From NCBI GenBank assembly GCA_964535195.1, contig CAZHSI010000021.1, forward strand, positions 1-21,213: a stretch of 21,213 nucleotides of DNA, given 5' to 3'. The notes under the pieces were generated by a model, which made no database searches, was not told the origin of the DNA, and was given only the letters and a program-made list of their open reading frames with translations. Made by a program: the position numbers and the translations under genes. This DNA is from UBA9339 sp964535195. Lineage in GTDB: Bacteria > Pseudomonadota > Gammaproteobacteria > UBA9339. Shown here piece after piece: positions 14,735-21,213 of this stretch. Every line of letters begins with the position of its first letter. The stretch's first letter is position 1.

Positions 14735-16228
14735 ATGAATACTAATACAGATATTACAAAAACAGACTTTAAAAGTTTAATATGCCGAAGAGAAGAAATC
14801 GATACTCTTCAACAGATGTATGAATCAAATAAGCCTGAGTTTCTGGCGCTTTATGGCAGAAGAAGAGTTGGCAAAACATTTCTAATCAAGCAATTTTTTA
14901 AGGATAAAAAAGGTATATTCTTTAATGTAATGGGAACGAAAAATGGAGCTTTTATAGAACAACTTTCTCATTTTAGTGATCAGGTAGGCAAAGCGTTTTA
15001 TAACGGAGCTAATTTGGCTCCACCTAAAAATTGGGATGATGCTTTCAAGTCGTTAACTAATGCAATAGAAAAAGCACAAGCAAAAAAAATAATATTATTT
15101 TTTGATGAAATTCCATGGATGGCAACGAGAAAATCAAGATTGTTACAAAATCTTGATTACTATTGGAACCAATACTGGTCTTCTGATGCAAGAGTAAAAT
15201 TAATTATATGCGGGTCAAGTGCTTCTTGGATTATTAACAAAGTTATTAATAATACGGGAGGTTTACATAATCGAATTACTGGGAGCATGCATTTAGATCC
15301 TTTTAATCTACGTGAGACCAAGTCTTATTTAAATAGTTTAGGAATACAGCTAACAAATCAGCAAATTTTGTTAATTTATATGTTAACAGGCGGGGTGGCT
15401 TATTATTTATCAAGCGTTGGAAAGGGGTTGTCTGCTGCCCAGGTGATAGAAAAAATGGCCTTTGATGAGAAGGGAATATTATTTAATGAATTTAATAACC
15501 TGTTTTCTTCATTATTTGACCAATCAGATATTTGTGTACAGATTATTAAAGAAATTGGTAAATATCAATACGGTGTAGGTAAAACGGAGTTGTTGAAAAA
15601 ATTGGGTAAGGCATTTATGGGTGATAGTGGTCTGAAAAAACTAGAAGAGCTGGAAGAGGCTGGGTTTATCGTGAGTTTTACGCCCCACTATCATAAAAGA
15701 CAGGGTATATACTATAAATTAATTGATGAATACATAATTTTTTATCTTAAATGGATAATGCCCATTAAGAAGTCATTACAAAAAAAAGCGTTAGAAAAGG
15801 GAAATTGGCAAAGTGTGCAACAAACGCCAGCTTGGCATAGTTGGTTGGGATATGCTTTCGAAGCCATTTGTTATAAACATATCTCAGCTATAAGGAAAGC
15901 ACTATCTATATCGCCAGGAGCAGTTGCTAATACTTGGCGTTATGTTCCCAAAAAGGGTAAAACAGAGAGAGGGGCACAAATTGATCTGTTGTTTGATCGT
16001 GATGATGATGCCATTACCATTTGTGAAATTAAGTGTACAGAAGAACCTTTTGTGCTTACAAAAGACTATGTGGTTACATTACAGCGTAAGCTGGCTGTAT
16101 TTAAAGAGCAGACACGAACTAAAAAACAAATATTTTTGGCAATTGTTTCGGCTAGTGGAGTTAAAAATAATTTTTATGCAGAGGATATTATTAGCGGTGT
16201 GGTGACATTAGATGATTTGTTTAGGTAA
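14735..16228 (+). CDS. AAA ATPase with C-terminal DUF234/PD-(D/E)XK-like domain
   Basis: A 497-aa cytosolic ATPase of the ATPase_2 (STAND-like) group. Residues 15-235 hold the ATPase: RREEID, Walker A YGRRRVGKT (Walker at 41-48), Walker B ILFFDEIPWM (DE 124-125) and the sensor CGSSASWI. A winged-helix region follows (LKKLEELEEAGFI). The C-terminal DUF234-type part has a nuclease-like pattern, GAQIDLLFDRDD ... ICEIKCTE, where D, E and K fit a PD-(D/E)XK core. Such genes are often multicopy in symbionts and archaea, and their role is unsettled; defence or mobile-element functions have been proposed. It is transcribed divergently from parA, and no ribosome site is visible before the ATG. Confidence 0.85.
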   Translation: MNTNTDITKTDFKSLICRREEIDTLQQMYESNKPEFLALYGRRRVGKTFLIKQFFKDKKGIFFNVMGTKNGAFIEQLSHFSDQVGKAFYNGANLAPPKNWDDAFKSLTNAIEKAQAKKIILFFDEIPWMATRKSRLLQNLDYYWNQYWSSDARVKLIICGSSASWIINKVINNTGGLHNRITGSMHLDPFNLRETKSYLNSLGIQLTNQQILLIYMLTGGVAYYLSSVGKGLSAAQVIEKMAFDEKGILFNEFNNLFSSLFDQSDICVQIIKEIGKYQYGVGKTELLKKLGKAFMGDSGLKKLEELEEAGFIVSFTPHYHKRQGIYYKLIDEYIIFYLKWIMPIKKSLQKKALEKGNWQSVQQTPAWHSWLGYAFEAICYKHISAIRKALSISPGAVANTWRYVPKKGKTERGAQIDLLFDRDDDAITICEIKCTEEPFVLTKDYVVTLQRKLAVFKEQTRTKKQIFLAIVSASGVKNNFYAEDIISGVVTLDDLFR

Positions 16229-16492
16229 ATTTAATATAAAATTTAGCATATGGATATCAGTCGTCGCAAAAGTGGTGCAAAATGTTTCAGTTTCGCACCG
16301 GATTTTTGATACAGCTGGAAGCCTCATTTTTCCTGGGATGTCTGATCTATATCGTAAATTACGAGTTTATAATACACGGAAAATAATACAGCAATTCGTA
16401 AGCTATCTACTAAACACGTACTATCCGCGTTAGGCCATTTCATGTAACAATGAGGCGGGAGGCCCTTAATCCCGCCAAAAATCCTTAAAAAA
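16229..16492. other. Spacer after the ATPase gene
   Basis: No gene seen. It ends with a hairpin at 16454-16476, arms GGCGGGA and TCCCGCC around 9 nt, directly before the conserved leader of peptide cluster B. The hairpin lacks a T-run on either strand, so it is only a possible terminator or insertion boundary. Confidence 0.4.
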
Positions 16493-16769
16493 ATGCGCAT
16501 TATATACTGTAAAGGACAAAACATACAGAAAAATTTCTTCTTTTGTGGTTAAAAATTTTGTAGATTTTAATGTTGGCACAGATAAAATGCTGAATGAGTG
16601 ACAGTTTGGACATGTCCTCTATTGAGAAAAGAAAAGGGGAGCGCTAGGTAAGATTGGCATTTCCTTTATCTGAGAGAGAGGACAGATTGAACTATAGTCA
16701 CGAAAAGTCCAGTAAAGAGCAATACTGGATGCGTAGTGCGTATGGGTTTTAAAGCTGAGGAAATGAAAA
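16493..16769 (+). promoter_or_regulatory. Conserved leader of peptide cluster B
   Basis: Homologous over about 270 bases to 4294-4560 read on the minus strand, with the same order of blocks: GCGCATTATATACT at 16495-16508, CAGAAAAATTT at about 16536, a TGGTTAAAAA stretch running into TTGTAGATTTTA near 16556-16569, GAGTGAC, GGGGAG, and ATAGTCACG at 16694-16702, followed by the palindrome. It leads directly into peptide 8. It contains no gene. Confidence 0.75.
16708..16729 (+). promoter_or_regulatory. Palindromic operator or hairpin, cluster B
   Basis: TCCAGTA-N8-TACTGGA, 41 bases before the ATG of peptide 8. It differs from the cluster A copy at two spacer bases, with ATAGTCACG and an A-run conserved just upstream in both. 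Confidence 0.7.
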
Positions 16770-17015
16770 ATGATTGAGTTAAAGTCATCGGATGTGTCAT
16801 GGGTAGCTGGCGGTGATAATTGCTTTTGTTCATCGATACGCGCACATAGCCTGCGTGATCCTGGGGTGCAAAATAAATTACCGCGTGATTTAGGGAGCAA
16901 AATGTGTGCTACAAAAAGTGAATGCCACACTTTTTGTTGTGAAGTTAGAGGGGCGTATGGGTACACTTATACCGGTGTGCCTCCTAACTGGGGAGGATCC
17001 GATTGGAATTGTTAG
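16770..17015 (+). CDS. GG-leader cysteine-rich peptide 8
   Basis: An 81-aa member of the same family as the seven minus-strand peptides. GAGGA stands 8 nt before the ATG. The leader MIELKSSDVSWVAGG ends in GG at residues 14-15. The core is NCFC, a basic stretch, MC, ECHTFCC, then an aromatic and Gly-rich end with PPNWGGSDWNC, seven cysteines. PNWGG is also found in peptide 4. It is the first gene of cluster B, 31 bases before peptide 9. Function unknown; export after cleavage at GG is inferred. Confidence 0.72.
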   Translation: MIELKSSDVSWVAGGDNCFCSSIRAHSLRDPGVQNKLPRDLGSKMCATKSECHTFCCEVRGAYGYTYTGVPPNWGGSDWNC

Positions 17016-17046
17016 TAAACAAAAACAATATAAAGAAGGAATAAAT

Positions 17047-17256
17047 ATGAAACTCAAAAAAATAATCGAATTATCCGATAGAGACACTGATGCCGTCGTT
17101 GGAGGATCCTGTGTTTGCTTTACAGGTCGTGGTTGCTCTGGACGCTCGTGTCGTGGAACAGCCTCCAGCATTGATGCGTGCGCTATGGTGTGTCAAAGTG
17201 ATAAGAGCTTTGCTTCGTGGGCGTGGGATGGATCGTGTCATAATATATTAAGATAA
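17047..17256 (+). CDS. GG-leader cysteine-rich peptide 9
   Basis: A 69-aa peptide with a good AAGGA site 7 nt before the ATG at 17047. The leader MKLKKIIELSDRDTDAVVGG is the most bacteriocin-like of the set. The core runs SCVCFTGRGCSGRSC, then ACAMVC, then SC, seven cysteines, with many Ser, Gly and Arg. The open frame extends upstream into peptide 8, but the ribosome site and leader fix this start. It is probably co-transcribed with peptide 8. Confidence 0.72.
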   Translation: MKLKKIIELSDRDTDAVVGGSCVCFTGRGCSGRSCRGTASSIDACAMVCQSDKSFASWAWDGSCHNILR

Positions 17257-17444
17257 AGGGTTCTGTCGCAATTATTAGGCCCAGTGTTACGGAACGTGCG
17301 ATAAGGGGCCGAGAGTGTTTAGCCAACCATATGCGTCAAGTTAAGAATGCTAGATAAGGTGAAATAAAAAAAATAATAAGTTATAAATTCTTCTAACTAT
17401 TTAAATAAAGAGGAGAATTTATAGTCCTCTAAATGGTTGAACCC

Positions 17445-17972
17445 CCCATCTTCCAGATGGGAGAAACTTCAGTTATATTGTATGGGTGACTGAATATACC
17501 CATAAGCCGCATACAGTGTATCACCATCGCTACCATCTGGTATGGATAACTAAATATCGGTACCGTGTTTTGCGAGGTAAAATTGGCGAGCGTGTGCGAG
17601 ATATTATTGCAGAAGTTGCTCGAGAAATGGATATTAAGATTGTAAATGGTGTGGTCTCGGCGGAGCATCTGCATATATTTGCCTCTATACCGCCACATGT
17701 AGCAGTTAGTGAATTTGTTAAAAAAGCTAAAGGACGTTCTTCGAGGAAAATACAGCAAGAATTTCCTGAGCTTGGTAAAAAATATTGGGGAAGACATTTT
17801 TGGGGCAGGGGCTATTTTAGCACTACCAGTGGCAATGTAACCGATGACATGATTGACGAATATATTAATACCCATGTTGATGCCCATAAACCTGACAATG
17901 TTTCAAACTTTTCTTTAGAAAATGCTACCGGCTTTCAGCCGTAATATTCAACCTACCAATTTCAATTGGTAG
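17445..17972 (+). mobile_element. IS200-type insertion sequence
   Basis: The core runs from a left hairpin CCCATCT-TCC-AGATGGG (17445-17461) over the transposase to a right hairpin CTACCAATT-TC-AATTGGTAG (17953-17972). This is the layout of IS200/IS605 elements, whose subterminal hairpins are recognised as single strands. The exact cleavage points lie some bases outside these hairpins and cannot be fixed here. It sits just downstream of peptide cluster B and next to the 32-bp palindrome. Confidence 0.78.
17486..17944 (+). CDS. tnpA: IS200-type Y1 transposase TnpA
   Basis: A 152-aa single-strand transposase of the HUH/Y1 class. It has the family start HTVYHHRYHLVWITKYR, the HUH pair H61 and H63 in AEHLHIFASIPP, KAKGRSSRKIQQEFP, FWGRGYFSTTSG and the probable catalytic Tyr126 in DEYINTHVD. 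Full length, apparently intact. The start is a GTG at 17486 and its ribosome site is poor, in line with the usual low expression. The left-end hairpin lies 25 bases upstream and could also hide the start from ribosomes. Confidence 0.9.
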   Translation: MTEYTHKPHTVYHHRYHLVWITKYRYRVLRGKIGERVRDIIAEVAREMDIKIVNGVVSAEHLHIFASIPPHVAVSEFVKKAKGRSSRKIQQEFPELGKKYWGRHFWGRGYFSTTSGNVTDDMIDEYINTHVDAHKPDNVSNFSLENATGFQP

Positions 17973-17989
17973 TGTTTGAGTAGCTGCTT

Positions 17990-18021
17990 GGGGTTCTACG
18001 CCGAACCCCTCCATTTTTCCG
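17990..18021 (-). repeat. 32-bp REP-like palindromic repeat, copy 2
   Basis: Identical to 1668-1699 in inverted orientation. It follows the IS200 right hairpin by 17 bases. On the minus strand it reads GGAG then GGGTTC-GGCGTA-GAACCC. Confidence 0.75.
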
Positions 18022-18119
18022 AAGGCCTCAATCTGGCCAAAAATCCTTGAATCTAGCGGTTGCTACCTCGGTATAGCGTACCGTATGCTGTATGTTTTTA
18101 TGTCCCAAGTAATGTTGAA

Positions 18120-18157
18120 CAGTGTAAGCCGGAAAACGTATCAAAAACGCCTATAAG
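18120..18157 (+). repeat. Internal Tn3-type terminal repeat
   Basis: Thirty-eight bases matching 21159-21196 at 31 positions, including CAGTGTAAGCCGGAA at the outer end and CCTATAAG at the inner end. It faces right, into the tnpA relic, so it is the end of an old Tn3-family element. Confidence 0.75.
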
Positions 18158-18893
18158 GCATACTGTGTACGTAGAGGCTATTGAGGGAATAATTTCTGAA
18201 AACGATTGTTGTTTGGTAGAAGAAGAGGATGAAAGTAAACCGACAAAGAAGAGGCTTAAAATAGACAAAATGAATTATGAGTTAGCGATTTTGGAATTAA
18301 TCCATGAACGCTTAACTTATAAGGGCATTTGGATTGAAAACAGTTATCGCTATCGTGATCCAGAGGAGGATATGCCCAAAGATTGGGGCGATGATAAGCG
18401 TAGAGAGTATTACTATAATGAAATTAAAGCACCGCTAAAAGCTGAGGATTTTATCCAGCCGCTCAAAGATTGTATGGAGCGAAATTTACAGCAGTTAAAC
18501 GATACTATTCTTAGTAATGAGAAAGTAAAGATTCTGGATAAAAAAGGTGGACATATTAAATTAACGCCTTATGGGCATGGAGTGTACGTCACCATAGCTC
18601 TGGAATGATGGTTTATTGGCATGTAGATAAAAATGCCACATGCGTATATTCTCATTTGAAGACTTGCGTCTCATCTGAAGTTGGCAGCATGATTAAGGGT
18701 GTTCTCCGTCATGATACGGATATGGATATGAGTAAGACTTATGTAGACACTCATGGGCAAAGTACGATAGGTTTTGCTTTTAGTCATCTGCTTAATTTTG
18801 ATCTTTTGCCGCGGTTAAAAAATCTTAATAAACAAAAATTATTTTATTCGAGCGATAAACATAAAAATAGTTATCCTAATTTAAACGGATCTT
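18158..18893 (+). pseudogene. tnpA: Tn3-family transposase relic in two pieces
   Basis: Two frames show fragments of a Tn3 TnpA (about 1,000 aa when intact). The first, ending at 18608, carries MNYELAILELIHERLTYKGI, YRYRDPEEDMPKDW and KGGHIKLTP, from the middle of the protein. The second, from about 18585, carries MMVYWHVDKNATCVYSHL, SSEVGSMIKGVLRHDTDM, YVDTHGQS and LPRLKNLNKQKLFY, from the catalytic region. A large in-between part is deleted with a frameshift at about 18585, and both ends are missing. Non-functional. With the repeat at 18120 it marks an older Tn3 insertion. Confidence 0.85.
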
Positions 18894-18976
18894 CCAACTA
18901 GTAGGCGAGCCATAAATATCCAATAGCTCAGTAGGTGTTAGTAATTGAATTTTTGTATCAGATTTCAGCATAATCC

Positions 18977-19015
18977 TTGACATACCCTTCTAAATCTAGT
19001 AAGGTTTATTACTAG
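18977..19015 (+). promoter_or_regulatory. Promoter with operator palindrome for the recombinase
   Basis: A perfect -35 TTGACA at 18977-18982 is followed after 17 bases by a weak -10 (TAAGGT). The palindrome CTAGTAA-N6-TTACTAG (18996-19015) overlaps that -10, a typical repressor position. The recombinase ATG follows 21 bases later, after AGAGAAAAG. Confidence 0.5.
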
Positions 19016-19036
19016 ATAATAGAGAAAAGCATAAAA

Positions 19037-20338
19037 ATGTCAAACCAAACTTATAACCCAAAGCCCGTCTTCGATACCATAGAAGAACTAATTGAGCAAT
19101 ATAAGGATATACACGGTTCCGACAACCCTCAACAAATAATTCGCAAATGGCTCAATCTTTGTTTTAAAAACCTTGATATTGGCATACCGCAATATGTTTT
19201 TAAAGATTATCAAACTGCAGTGAATTTTTTATATAGCTATCGTGGGAGTCACGATACTTTTGTTGCATATCGCCGCGATTTAGAGCGTTTCTTACAGTGG
19301 AGTTGGTTTATCCGCCAACAATCTATTTTAGAACATAAGCGAGAAGATATAGAAGCATATGTCGAATTTTGTCTAAAGCCACCCAAGAGATGGATCGGTT
19401 TGAAGAAGGTAGCTCGATTTAAGAACATAAATGGCGAAAGGATCTCTAACCCAGAATGGAGACCATTTGAAGCTAAAGTCAGTAAACAGGAACATAAAGA
19501 TGGTAAAGAGCCTGATAAAGCTAATTATCAATTCTCGCAGCTATCGTTAAAAGTAATGTTTGGCATTTTAGGTAGTTTATATAACTATCTTTTACAAGAA
19601 GAGATTATTCAGTCTAATCCGGTACTTCTAATTAGACAAAAAAGTAAATTCATTCGTAAAACTGCAACAGCTCCGGTTATTCGAAGACTCTCAAGTAAAC
19701 AATGGCAAACAATAATAAATGTTGCAAAAGATAAAGCTAAAAAAGATACAAAATATGAGCGTACGGTATTCATTTTATCGTGTTTATATGGGATGTATTT
19801 ACGTATTTCAGAATTAGTATCCAGCTTACGTTGGTCGCCAACTATGGGAGACTTTTTTAAGGATAATAATGGCAATTGGTGGTTTAAAACCGTTGGAAAA
19901 GGAAATAAAGCGAGACAAATTGCAGTTAGCGCCTCAATGCTAAAAGCGTTGAAACACTATAGAACCAGTTATTTAAATTTATCGCCCTACCCTGCAGCAA
20001 ATGAAAAAACGCCACTCATACCAAATGCCAAAGATGTGAACAAACCTATTACTAGTACTCGCCCAATAAGTATGTTAGTGCAAGAATGTTTTGATTCCGC
20101 TGCTGATGAACTAGAAGCAAAAGACGAACATCATGAGGCCGATTTATTGCGTACTGCAACCGTACATTGGCTTCGGCATACTGGTATCTCTGAGGATGTT
20201 AAAGTAAGGCCTAGGGAACATGTACGTGATGATGCTGGTCATAGTTCAGGAGCAATTACTGATCGCTATATTGATGTTGAACTACAAGCAAGAGCAAAAT
20301 CAGCCCGTAAAAAACTAATAGACCAGGAAGAAGAATAA
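19037..20338 (+). CDS. Tyrosine recombinase/integrase
   Basis: A 433-aa site-specific recombinase. The N-terminal SAM-like core-binding domain spans about 50-200 (TFVAYRRDLERFLQW). The catalytic domain holds R256 in GMYLRISEL, K288 in VGKGNK, H377 and R380 in HWLRHTG, H402 in DDAGHSS, and the nucleophile Y411 in TDRYIDVE, so all active-site residues are present. It is larger than XerC/D (about 300 aa) because of inserts around 110-165 and 320-370. The rdgC start overlaps its stop by one base (TAATG), so the two are co-translated. On a plasmid it could resolve multimers or drive integration. Confidence 0.9.
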   Translation: MSNQTYNPKPVFDTIEELIEQYKDIHGSDNPQQIIRKWLNLCFKNLDIGIPQYVFKDYQTAVNFLYSYRGSHDTFVAYRRDLERFLQWSWFIRQQSILEHKREDIEAYVEFCLKPPKRWIGLKKVARFKNINGERISNPEWRPFEAKVSKQEHKDGKEPDKANYQFSQLSLKVMFGILGSLYNYLLQEEIIQSNPVLLIRQKSKFIRKTATAPVIRRLSSKQWQTIINVAKDKAKKDTKYERTVFILSCLYGMYLRISELVSSLRWSPTMGDFFKDNNGNWWFKTVGKGNKARQIAVSASMLKALKHYRTSYLNLSPYPAANEKTPLIPNAKDVNKPITSTRPISMLVQECFDSAADELEAKDEHHEADLLRTATVHWLRHTGISEDVKVRPREHVRDDAGHSSGAITDRYIDVELQARAKSARKKLIDQEEE

Positions 20339-21158
20339 TGTGGTTTAGACAAGCACAGCTTTTTAAGTTCGAAGACAAATCTTCTTTAGATGCTAAAGAA
20401 CTAGAGGGCCATCTGGGACAACTGGCATTTACTCCCTGTCCTTCAGGCCTTCCCATCTCTCAGGGTTGGATATCTCCAACAGATGAGGAAGACACTTCAT
20501 TAGTTTATGTTGTTAAAGATTTTTTGTTAATTTGTCTTCAAACAGAGGCAAAGTTATTGCCGGCAACAATTGTGCGTCAAAAACTAAATGAGAAAATCAA
20601 AGCAATACAATTAAAGCAAGACAGAAAAGTTTCCTACAAAGAAAAAAATATTCTGAAGCAAGAAGTTTACAACGAGCTGTTACCACAGGCTTTTGGCGTG
20701 CTATATCGTACTTATGCATTTATCGACACTAAAAATAATTGGCTAATCCTAGACACCAACAACGCGAAAAGAACAGAAAATTTTATTACGTTTTTTAAAC
20801 GTTCATTAAACAAAATAAAAATCACCTCTCCAGAAATTAAAAAGCTATCTCCGATATTAACCAAATGGTTATTGAATAGCGATCATCCCAAATCATTAAA
20901 CATAGAAGATTCTTGTGTGCTGCAAGATCCAAAACAAATAGAAAGAAATATCAGAATTCAAAAGCAGGATTTATCTTCCAATTACGTCCAGCCTATTCTA
21001 AAAAATGATTTTGAGATCTCTCAAATGAAAATGACTTGGAACGAGCAAGTTACATTTGTGCTAAAAAACGATTTTACATTTCAATCATTGCAGTACCAGG
21101 ATTCGGTGGTTGAATTAACAGGCGAAGGTAAAAATGATGAGGAAGAAGGAAGCTTTAG
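20338..21158 (+). pseudogene. rdgC: RdgC N-terminal part, interrupted by a Tn3-type end
   Basis: RdgC is a ring-shaped dsDNA-binding protein that restrains RecA. This frame has its hallmarks: MWFRQAQLFKF, the FTPCPSGLPISQGWISP region, LPATIVRQKLNEKIKAI, PQAFGVLYRTYAFID and LLNSDHPKSLNIEDSCVLQDP. Codons up to 21158 belong to RdgC; the open frame then reads through the transposon repeat and stops at 21195, adding a foreign tail (VSRNKALKLL). The conserved C-terminal helix is missing here and found at 54-181. A roughly 285-aa truncated protein could still be made. Coupled to the recombinase by a one-base overlap. Confidence 0.85.
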
Positions 21159-21196
21159 CAGTGTAAGCCGGAATAAGGCCCTAAAACTCCTATAAG
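21159..21196 (+). repeat. Tn3-type 38-bp terminal inverted repeat, right edge
   Basis: Inverted match to 16-53 with one mismatch. The outer CAGTGTAAG end abuts rdgC and the inner TATAAG end faces right, so the transposon continues beyond the window. The 17 bases after it differ from those beyond the left copy, as expected for the two different ends of one element or for two elements. Confidence 0.8.
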
Positions 21197-21213
21197 CCGC
21201 TAGCCTTTTTAGA

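Noticed and set aside
16890..17171. Minus-strand frame over peptides 8 and 9
   Set aside because: Shadow of two better-supported plus-strand genes; no ribosome site and no recognisable domain.
17278..17310. GGCCC/GGGCC hairpin after peptide 9, with a CAGTGT...GATAAG stretch resembling a Tn3 repeat
   Set aside because: Only 5 pairs, a long loop and no T-run; similarity to the 38-bp repeat is too weak to call.
17486..17944. RAYT (REP-associated transposase) identity for the Y1 transposase
   Set aside because: The sequence matches classical IS200/IS605 TnpA and has its own subterminal hairpins; the nearby REP-like palindromes may be coincidental.
1..21213. tRNA or rRNA genes
   Set aside because: No rRNA-like segment and no convincing tRNA cloverleaf with a T-loop consensus was seen on reading both strands by eye.

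Overview
This AT-rich, gene-dense window looks like a small mobilizable plasmid (about 21 kb), linearised inside a Tn3-family transposon end. A gene encoding RdgC is split. Its 5' part runs into a 38-bp inverted repeat at the right edge (21159-21196), and its missing 3' end (54-181) follows the matching inverted repeat at the left edge (16-53). The simplest reading is a circular replicon whose rdgC is interrupted by a Tn3-type element that is mostly absent from this sequence. RdgC points to a proteobacterium, most likely a gammaproteobacterium. The base composition and the mix of an Rpn nuclease, a DUF4338-ISAs1 transposase and a TraA/MobL relaxase suggest a host-associated or intracellular lineage (Legionellales-like). 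The host call is an inference.

Layout: (i) 1-1848 holds the rdgC 3' end, a truncated transposase and REP-like palindromes. (ii) 1849-4293, minus strand, holds seven small genes for cysteine-rich peptides with a double-glycine leader. (iii) 4570-6303 holds an Rpn nuclease, HU, a 33-aa lysine-rich peptide not usually called, and an XRE regulator. (iv) 6339-11053 is the mobilization module: a membrane protein, the TraA relaxase-helicase, a small partner, a likely oriT region and a divergent accessory mobilization protein. No coupling protein or type IV secretion genes are present. (v) 11579-14457 is the replication and partition block: a large dyad, a small unknown gene, a winged-helix Rep-like protein carrying iteron arrays inside its coding sequence, and ParA. 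(vi) 14735-16228 encodes an AAA ATPase. (vii) 16493-17256, plus strand, holds two more peptides of the same family. (viii) 17445-18900 holds an IS200-type element and a Tn3 transposase relic. (ix) 19037-21158 holds a tyrosine recombinase overlapping rdgC.

The most notable content is the peptide family. There are nine paralogous genes in two opposite-strand clusters about 12 kb apart. Each has a short leader ending in GG followed by a Cys-x-Cys core; eight of the nine also have a Cys-x3-Cys motif. Both clusters are preceded by a homologous leader of about 270 bp that contains a near-identical 22-bp palindrome. I do not recognise this family. It looks like a co-regulated set of secreted, probably disulfide-rich peptides whose processing transporter must lie elsewhere.
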